NCBI GenBank assembly: GCA_963632245.1
Contig: CAVGTF010000117.1
Span: forward strand, 1-6,690
Source: UBA1724 sp963632245
GTDB lineage: Bacteria > Verrucomicrobiota > Lentisphaeria > Oligosphaerales > Oligosphaeraceae
Direction: 5' to 3'
Length of the DNA: 6,690 nucleotides
The position numbers and the translations under genes are program-made. Positions 1-6,690 of the stretch are shown here, piece by piece. Each line of letters starts with the position of its first letter. The stretch's first letter is position 1. The notes under the pieces are model-generated. The model saw nothing but the letters and a program-made list of their open reading frames with translations. It did no database searches and was not told where the DNA came from.

Positions 1-16
1 AGGGTATACCGCTGGT

Positions 17-80
17 AGGCGGAAGAGCGCCTGCGGCACCTTATAAGCTAGCCACCAGCAACTATCCTGCTAAATACTAA

Positions 81-81
<1 letters not shown>
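17..81 (+). repeat. Composite repeat copy A: GC-rich hairpin block plus five 7-bp units
   Basis: Part one is a GC-rich block at 17-40 with the core gcggaagagc (19-28). Bases 17-21 (aggcg) pair with 28-32 (cgcct) around a 6-nt loop, and ccgc (9-12) can pair with gcgg (33-36) to extend the stem imperfectly. Part two, after the spacer ttataa (41-46), is five tandem degenerate heptamers: gctagcc (47-53), accagca (54-60), actatcc (61-67), tgctaaa (68-74) and tactaat (75-81). The last unit overlaps the first base of the uvrB stop codon (81-83). The reverse complement of 2125-2186 has the same architecture, including a 21-bp stretch (61-81 versus 2125-2145) with one mismatch. The direct copy at 2226-2248 matches 18-40 at 22 of 23 positions. 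The hairpin lies downstream of uvrB but has no T-run after it, so it may aid mRNA 3' stability rather than act as a classical terminator. That role is inference. Confidence 0.75.
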
Positions 82-2117
<2,036 letters not shown>

Positions 2118-2124
2118 AAAACTT

Positions 2125-2187
2125 ATTAGTACTTAGCAGGATAGTGATTAGTGGCTAGCGATAAGGTCGCTGCGCGGCTCTTCCGCG
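2125..2187 (-). repeat. Composite repeat copy B, inverted, in the uvrB leader
   Basis: Read on the minus strand, gcggaagagc (2186-2177) opens the block. The spacer ttatc leads into five heptamers: gctagcc (2159-2153), actaatc (2152-2146), actatcc (2145-2139), tgctaag (2138-2132) and tactaat (2131-2125). The GC block folds as cgcgg (2173-2177) with ccgcg (2183-2187) around ctctt; an alternative pairing uses gtcgc (2166-2170) with gcgac (2185-2189). The copy lies upstream of uvrB, so the heptads would form the 5' leader of the uvrB mRNA and leave no room for an SD. It is in inverted orientation to copies A and C and is closest in sequence to copy A. Confidence 0.75.
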
Positions 2188-2203
2188 ACACGAGTCGCAG
2201 TAC

Positions 2204-2246
2204 GAAAATACCTGCCGCAATGCGCGGCGGAAGAGCGCATGCGGCA
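2204..2246 (-). terminator. Probable rho-independent terminator of metK
   Basis: On the minus strand, tgccgc (2246-2241) and atgcgc (reading 2240-2235 as gcatgcgc context) pair with their complements across 2225-2213. In plus-strand terms, 2213-2218 pairs with 2241-2246 and 2220-2225 pairs with 2235-2240, with a single bulged A at 2219 and a 9-nt loop at 2226-2234. This gives 12 bp of GC-rich stem. It is followed on the metK transcript by ggtattttc, a short U-run. The stem is made by the GC block of repeat copy C plus its flank, so the repeat appears to have been co-opted as a terminator. The four-T run is short, so readthrough into uvrB is possible. Confidence 0.55.
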
Positions 2247-2289
2247 CCGAATAAATTAATCATTAACCACTAATTACTAGCTACTTAGA
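2213..2289 (+). repeat. Composite repeat copy C, direct relative to copy A, downstream of metK
   Basis: The GC block at 2226-2248 equals 18-40 except for one base. The spacer gaataa (2249-2254) is followed by five heptamers: attaatc (2255-2261), attaacc (2262-2268), actaatt (2269-2275), actagct (2276-2282) and acttaga (2283-2289). The consensus is about A[CT]TA[AG][TC][CT]. The heptads are more AT-rich and diverged from copies A and B, but their number (five, 35 bp) and 7-bp phase are identical. The array ends 10 bp before the metK stop codon (2300-2302). Copies B and C are head-to-head, so 2125-2289 is one long imperfect inverted repeat around a 25-bp centre (2188-2212), similar in layout to REP/BIME dimers. 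Confidence 0.72.
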
Positions 2290-2299
2290 ATGCATTGTG

Positions 2300-3520
<1,221 letters not shown>

Positions 3521-3667
3521 AAGGATATAGACTCCCAGTGTGTTGTTAGGAGCGCCCGCCCGTAGGAAAAAGCGCTGGGAGGGCAGGGACTCCCCGGAGA
3601 CCTTGGAACTCCAGTACACCCCGCCAATACCACCCAAAAATCGTGGGTGATGTCGTCAAATCCGGGG
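3521..3667 (-). promoter_or_regulatory. Structured metK 5' leader; candidate cis-regulatory RNA switch
   Basis: Read on the minus strand, ccccgga (3667-3661) is perfectly complementary to tccgggg (3598-3592). This could close a domain containing a hairpin (atcaccca 3651-3644 with tgggtggt 3636-3629, one G-U pair, 7-nt loop). Downstream, gggag (3594-3590), which overlaps the closing helix, can pair with ctccc (3581-3577). The same ctcccag (3581-3575) is perfectly complementary to ctgggag (3538-3532), which holds the only SD-like sequence of metK. An agcgc/gcgct stem (3576-3572 with 3555-3551) and a T5 run (3571-3567) lie between. The pairings exclude each other: closing the first helix would free ctcccag to mask the SD, which is the logic of an OFF switch. 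A SAM-responsive element is expected before metK in many bacteria, but I see no SAM-I, SAM-II or SMK-type consensus. The helices are seen in the sequence; the function is inferred. G/C runs make chance pairing possible. Confidence 0.35.
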
Positions 3668-3725
3668 CGTTTCGCTAATATACAGTTTCCCCACCCGACA
3701 GACCCTCCACACCCCCGCGAAATCA

Positions 3726-3735
3726 GGAATATTCC
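3726..3735. promoter_or_regulatory. Perfect 10-bp palindrome ggaatattcc near the metK promoter
   Basis: GGAATATTCC is a perfect dyad. Its near edge is 16 bp downstream of the -10 hexamer (minus strand), so it would lie about 10-20 nt into the predicted metK transcript, in the usual place for a repressor operator. No known regulator family can be assigned to it here. A 10-bp AT-centred palindrome may also arise by chance. Confidence 0.25.
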
Positions 3736-3751
3736 AGGCAGGAGGAGAGAA

Positions 3752-3757
3752 ATTATA
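3752..3757 (-). promoter_or_regulatory. Probable -10 element of the metK promoter
   Basis: The minus strand reads TATAAT exactly, in a local AT-rich island between the MTHFR stop (3805) and metK. The matching -35 at 17-bp spacing is poor (aaatca), and the TTGCAA further upstream is 21 bp away, so recognition may need an activator or a relaxed -35. A start about 7 nt downstream (near 3745) would give metK a leader of about 225 nt. A second, weaker TATATT (3682-3677) would start the transcript right at the first helix of the structured leader. Confidence 0.45.
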
Positions 3758-3804
3758 AATTTGACACAATTCCTTGATTTGCAATGAGTTATATTGTTAT
3801 GCCA

Positions 3805-5154
3805 CTATCGCGCCCATTCATCCAGGCGTCCCTGAGCGGCAGCCAGTGCCAGGACGCGTCGGAAGAAGCAGAGTCGATTTCGGCATTCGCACTGTCCTTT
3901 TGGTCCCACATTTCCGCAAGCGCCCTCGGTGAGTCGTTTTGGGCATCGGTCGTTAGGGAGGTATCCGAGGTGGACGAGTCGGAAGAGCACATTTGGATTC
4001 ACGCCGCAGATCTTGCAGAGAGCGTGTCGGAGTGCCAGTGGCTTTGCGGGGTCATCGGCGGTGCGGAGGAGTCGTGAGACCAATCGATCTCCGAAGGGCG
4101 CCTTACCGGGATCCAGTGGGCTGGTGGGTTCGAATTCCACGCCGGAGGGATCGCGGTGATTCAGCTTCATGAGATTGGCGAAGAGGTATCGTGGGCTGGC
4201 GACGGGCGGGAGCATAATCTTCTCCATCTCTCCCTTCCAGCGGTTCCGCCAGGAGTTGTAGTCGGGGCATTCCTCCAGTGCCTTTTTGAAGGCGGTAGTC
4301 AGGGTCTGGATGTCAATGGGGGTGACATCGCCGTGGAGGAGCGCGCCGCAGAATCCCAGTCGGCGAAGTCCGGTCATAAGGAGTGCCAGGCATCGTGACT
4401 GATACGTCCTGCCCTCCTTCAGACCCTTTGCGTATTCGATCTTCAGACCACGCTGATAGAGTTCGGGGAGGAGCACGCCGGGAGGCAGAACCGCGGGGAG
4501 CTTCTCGACCTCTTCGGAGGAGAACCAGAGGATGCGTGCGATCACGGGCACCGTGGCATCGCGCATCTGGAGTTCCCACTGCAATTCCTGCGCCTTTCGG
4601 ACATCCCAGGTTGCCTGGCAGAGGAGGAATTTTGCGCCGCAGGTCAGCTTCCGGCCCATCTTCGCGTAGGAGATGGCGATATCCGGCGCGGTGTATTTTC
4701 CGATATTGACGGTAGCCCCGCCAGTAAGTACACCCAGGCCCTCTTCCCGGCAGAGTCGGAGGCTCTCCACGGAATCCACGTAGGACTTCTCCAGGGGTCG
4801 CGCATCGCCGCTGACGGTGCAGAAGACGCCGTCGGGCTTCTCGTGGGACATCCTCTGGAGCCAGACGTGATTTTCGCGGGGAGAACGGCCCTTCCCGGAG
4901 AGCATCCGGACCACATGACCGGGGAAGTGGTGTTCCAGGACCGCGGCGAAGTCCTGGACATCCTGTCGTTCCAGGTCATCGGGGTTATCGTCCACCACGA
5001 GGCCATAGAAGAGTCCATCTTGTGTGTAGTCAGCTGCGATGCCTTGTGCCAGGGCATCGGTTTCCTGGAGGGAGTCTTCCAGGGCGGGCGGCGCCACCTC
5101 TCCCAGGAGGTGGAAGGTGCCGTCCAGCAAACCGGAGACAAAGGGGGAATCCAT
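3805..5154 (-). CDS. Divergent methylenetetrahydrofolate reductase with C-terminal MTHFR_C-type Cys-rich domain
   Basis: The protein has 449 aa. The N-terminal part (about 1-290) fits the MetF TIM barrel, a flavoenzyme reducing 5,10-methylene-THF to 5-methyl-THF for methionine synthesis. Evidence is GEVAPP with Glu19 (the position of the E. coli catalytic Glu28), TVSGDARP with Asp117 (like the D120 RGD/TGD region), the segment GGATVN (145-150), and RKLTCGAKFLLCQATWD (168-184) with Gln180 (like Q183). The barrel ends near GFCGALLHG (267-275). The C-terminal ~100 residues resemble the MTHFR_C domain: Cys380, Cys383, then CPKRLTEGACG (404-414), GQCEC (421-425) and Cys429. The usual CxxCGxC is CKICGVN here, so one expected Cys is missing, which may affect metal or Fe-S binding. 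Sequence similarity to canonical MetF is low, so substrate and electron donor are uncertain. The ATG is fixed by an in-frame TAA four codons upstream. No SD is seen. The gene lies 50 bp after GH20 and upstream of metK. Confidence 0.8.
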   Translation of the reverse strand: MDSPFVSGLLDGTFHLLGEVAPPALEDSLQETDALAQGIAADYTQDGLFYGLVVDDNPDDLERQDVQDFAAVLEHHFPGHVVRMLSGKGRSPRENHVWLQRMSHEKPDGVFCTVSGDARPLEKSYVDSVESLRLCREEGLGVLTGGATVNIGKYTAPDIAISYAKMGRKLTCGAKFLLCQATWDVRKAQELQWELQMRDATVPVIARILWFSSEEVEKLPAVLPPGVLLPELYQRGLKIEYAKGLKEGRTYQSRCLALLMTGLRRLGFCGALLHGDVTPIDIQTLTTAFKKALEECPDYNSWRNRWKGEMEKIMLPPVASPRYLFANLMKLNHRDPSGVEFEPTSPLDPGKAPFGDRLVSRLLRTADDPAKPLALRHALCKICGVNPNVLFRLVHLGYLPNDRCPKRLTEGACGNVGPKGQCECRNRLCFFRRVLALAAAQGRLDEWAR

Positions 5155-5204
5155 AATCGGGGATTAGATGAGAACGAGTGTAGACTGTGTTTGGCGTGGG
5201 GAAT

Positions 5205-6629
5205 TTAGCGCCACCACTTGTAGCCGGCCAGCTGGAGGGCCTTTTTGCGGGACTGGTAGTCGGCGAAGGAGGCGGTCTTTACGGGGCTCCAGGCACTTTC
5301 GGCGGCGGCGACCAGTCGCGGGAAAAGCTTCGCTTCCAGGCGCCACTGTGGGACCACCTCGGTCCAGAGGGGGCATTCCAGTCCCAGGAGTCGGTCACCC
5401 ATGATTGCCTCCACATGTGCGCCGGTATTTGCGGAGTATACGCCCTCTTCGGAGAGCTGAACCATCCAGGGGAAGCGGGGTTCCTCGAAGGCCTGCGGGT
5501 AATCCAGGTAGTATGCGTTGTCGATGGAGGAGATCACCTGGTGGGAGAGGTTGTTGTGGCCCGCGCAGGCATTCATGTCATTGGCATTTCCCCAGCACTG
5601 GAGGACATTCTTGGAGGTGAGGATGGCATCGGTGCGCCAGGTGATGGGGGTGCGTCCGTGGTCCACGACGAATTGCGAGAGTTCCCGCATGAACCACTCT
5701 TCCAGCTTGCGGGTATTCTCCAGCTTCAGCTCGGCGCACTTTGCCTGGCAGACAGGGCAGTGATTCCAGAACCAATCGCCGGCCTCATCGCCGCCCAGAT
5801 GGATGTGGGCACTTTCGGGGAAGAGCTCCATCGCCTCCTGGATGCGCGCCTTGGCGAATTCCAGGGAGCCGGGATTTCCCAGGCAGATCTCGGTGGAGAA
5901 GTGCTCTTTGTCGCAACGGAATTCGGGATGGAGCTCCAGCAGTCCGTGGTTATGGCCGGGAAAATCGATTTCGGGGATGATCTGGATGGCATTTTCTTTG
6001 GCGACCCGGCGCACTTCGGCGATTTCCTCGGTGGTGTAGGAGCCCTTCTGGAGAGCGGAGAGTGCATTGAGTTCCGGCGCGCCCTTTGAGGGCATGCGCC
6101 AGCCCTCGTTGTCGGAGAGATGCCAGTGGAAGCGGTTGAGGCGGAGACGCCCCATGGCTTTCAACAGCCGCTTGACATTCTCGACGCTCTGAAAGTGCCG
6201 GGAGGAATCCAGCATGACGCCGCGCCAGACGAGCCGCGGTGCGTCCTCCAGGACTCCGGCCTCCAGGAAGGCCTGGTCCGTGCCGAAGCGGAATGCCAGA
6301 TAGAGCTGCTGTTCCAGGGCATTAAGGCCATAGACCAATCCGCCACAGTCACCATATTCCACCAGAATCCGTTCGGCAGAGACCGTCAGGCGGAAGCCCT
6401 CTGCAGGGAGTCCGGCGCAGGAGGCGACGGCGATCTGGGGATTCTCCTCGCAGGGGATCGCCTCAACGTCGAAGAGTTGCAGGCACTCCCCCAGGAAGGG
6501 CATGGCGGCGGGCGCCACGGTCAGCTTCGATCCAAAAGCGAATTCGCCCTCGTTGAGGCGGCATTCACGGCCACGGGGAAGGGTTCCGGAAAAGGCGGGA
6601 GCGATGGGGGCGTAGGGGGAAGGACGCAT
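5205..6629 (-). CDS. Beta-N-acetylhexosaminidase, glycoside hydrolase family 20
   Basis: GH20 enzymes release terminal beta-linked GlcNAc or GalNAc by substrate-assisted catalysis. The 474-aa protein has a GH20b-like N-terminal domain (about 30-125) and a GH20 catalytic barrel (about 131-470). Visible landmarks are RGVMLDSSRHF (136-146) with the substrate-binding Arg, FHWHLSDNEGW (167-177), PEIDFPGH (219-226), the catalytic HLGGDE (277-282) with Asp281 and acid Glu282, a Tyr in AYYLDY (372-377), PLWTE (420-424) and AAAESAW (441-447). Catalytic residues appear intact. A CPVCQAKC cluster (291-298) follows the active site and could bind metal. No signal peptide or lipobox follows the chosen ATG, so a cytoplasmic enzyme acting on imported oligosaccharides is suggested. 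The frame is open upstream to the window edge with no other ATG, so a longer N-terminus cannot be excluded. It is likely cotranscribed with the MTHFR gene 50 bp downstream, though no pathway link is evident. Confidence 0.93.
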   Translation of the reverse strand: MRPSPYAPIAPAFSGTLPRGRECRLNEGEFAFGSKLTVAPAAMPFLGECLQLFDVEAIPCEENPQIAVASCAGLPAEGFRLTVSAERILVEYGDCGGLVYGLNALEQQLYLAFRFGTDQAFLEAGVLEDAPRLVWRGVMLDSSRHFQSVENVKRLLKAMGRLRLNRFHWHLSDNEGWRMPSKGAPELNALSALQKGSYTTEEIAEVRRVAKENAIQIIPEIDFPGHNHGLLELHPEFRCDKEHFSTEICLGNPGSLEFAKARIQEAMELFPESAHIHLGGDEAGDWFWNHCPVCQAKCAELKLENTRKLEEWFMRELSQFVVDHGRTPITWRTDAILTSKNVLQCWGNANDMNACAGHNNLSHQVISSIDNAYYLDYPQAFEEPRFPWMVQLSEEGVYSANTGAHVEAIMGDRLLGLECPLWTEVVPQWRLEAKLFPRLVAAAESAWSPVKTASFADYQSRKKALQLAGYKWWR

Positions 6630-6670
6630 AAGGGAAAAAAAGGAGGAAGGAGGAGGGAGGAAGGAGGAAG
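6630..6670 (-). promoter_or_regulatory. 41-nt uninterrupted polypyrimidine leader before GH20
   Basis: The plus strand is purine-only from 6630 to 6670, so the coding strand before the GH20 ATG is only C and T, made of cctcctt-like repeats ending in a T7 run and ccctt. There is no SD; the tract instead resembles the anti-SD end of 16S rRNA (CCTCC). Pyrimidine-rich leaders can bind ribosomal protein S1, and near-mirror polypurine tracts can form triplex (H-DNA). Either role here is inference. The tract could also be translated if the real start lies outside the window. Confidence 0.45.
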
Positions 6671-6690
6671 TTTGGCCAGGGTTTCGCAGG

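Noticed and set aside
2118..2299. SOS (LexA) box upstream of uvrB
   Set aside because: No CTGT-N8-ACAG or GAAC-N4-GTTC type operator was found in the gap.
3521..3637. N-terminal extension of metK to an ATG at 3637
   Set aside because: The 39 extra residues have no counterpart in MetK proteins, whereas the start at 3520 gives the standard FTSEAVSEGHPDK N-terminus.
3521..3745. Known SAM-I (S-box) riboswitch before metK
   Set aside because: The conserved S-box core segments are not present, so only a generic structured leader is claimed.
3761..3795. Plus-strand promoter TTGACA (3761-3766) with TATATT (3790-3795)
   Set aside because: The spacer is 23 bp, far from 16-18, and no supported plus-strand gene follows.
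5155..5204. Separate promoter or terminator between GH20 and the MTHFR gene
   Set aside because: The 50-bp gap shows no hairpin with a T-run and no convincing -35/-10 pair, so cotranscription is the simpler reading.

Overview
This window looks like a bacterial chromosome segment with four protein genes, all on the minus strand. Transcription therefore runs from position 6690 towards position 1. In that order the genes are a GH20 beta-N-acetylhexosaminidase (6629-5205), a divergent methylenetetrahydrofolate reductase (MTHFR) with a Cys-rich C-terminal domain (5154-3805), S-adenosylmethionine synthetase metK (3520-2300) and the excision-repair helicase uvrB (2117-81). No tRNA, rRNA, CRISPR array, transposase or phage gene was seen. 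The genes are clearly GC-rich and the gaps between them are partly AT-rich.

The organism cannot be named from this sequence. None of the four start codons has a convincing Shine-Dalgarno (SD) sequence, CGA is a frequent Arg codon, and an MTHFR is fused to an MTHFR_C-type Cys-rich tail. Together these suggest an SD-poor anaerobe or gut-type lineage, for example PVC (Verrucomicrobiota/Lentisphaerota) or Fibrobacterota. This placement is a weak inference.

Layout: (1) At 6630-6670 a 41-nt all-pyrimidine leader (coding strand) sits directly before the GH20 start. (2) GH20 and MTHFR are 50 bp apart and probably cotranscribed. (3) The 284-bp MTHFR-metK gap (3521-3804) holds a perfect TATAAT-like -10, a 10-bp palindrome and a long metK leader. 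The leader has nested, mutually exclusive complementary segments that look like a riboswitch-type switch, but it matches no SAM riboswitch I recognise. (4) The 182-bp metK-uvrB gap holds two head-to-head copies of a composite repeat. Each copy has a GC-rich hairpin block carrying gcggaagagc, a spacer of 5-6 nt, and exactly five degenerate 7-bp units related to ACTAATC. (5) A third copy lies just downstream of uvrB (17-81), so uvrB is bracketed by inverted copies.

Functionally, MTHFR supplies 5-methyl-THF for methionine synthesis and MetK converts methionine to SAM, so these adjacent genes form part of a methionine/SAM module. UvrB (nucleotide excision repair) and GH20 (amino-sugar glycoside hydrolysis) have no obvious pathway link to them. 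The most novel items are the hairpin-plus-heptad repeat family and the candidate regulatory leader of metK.
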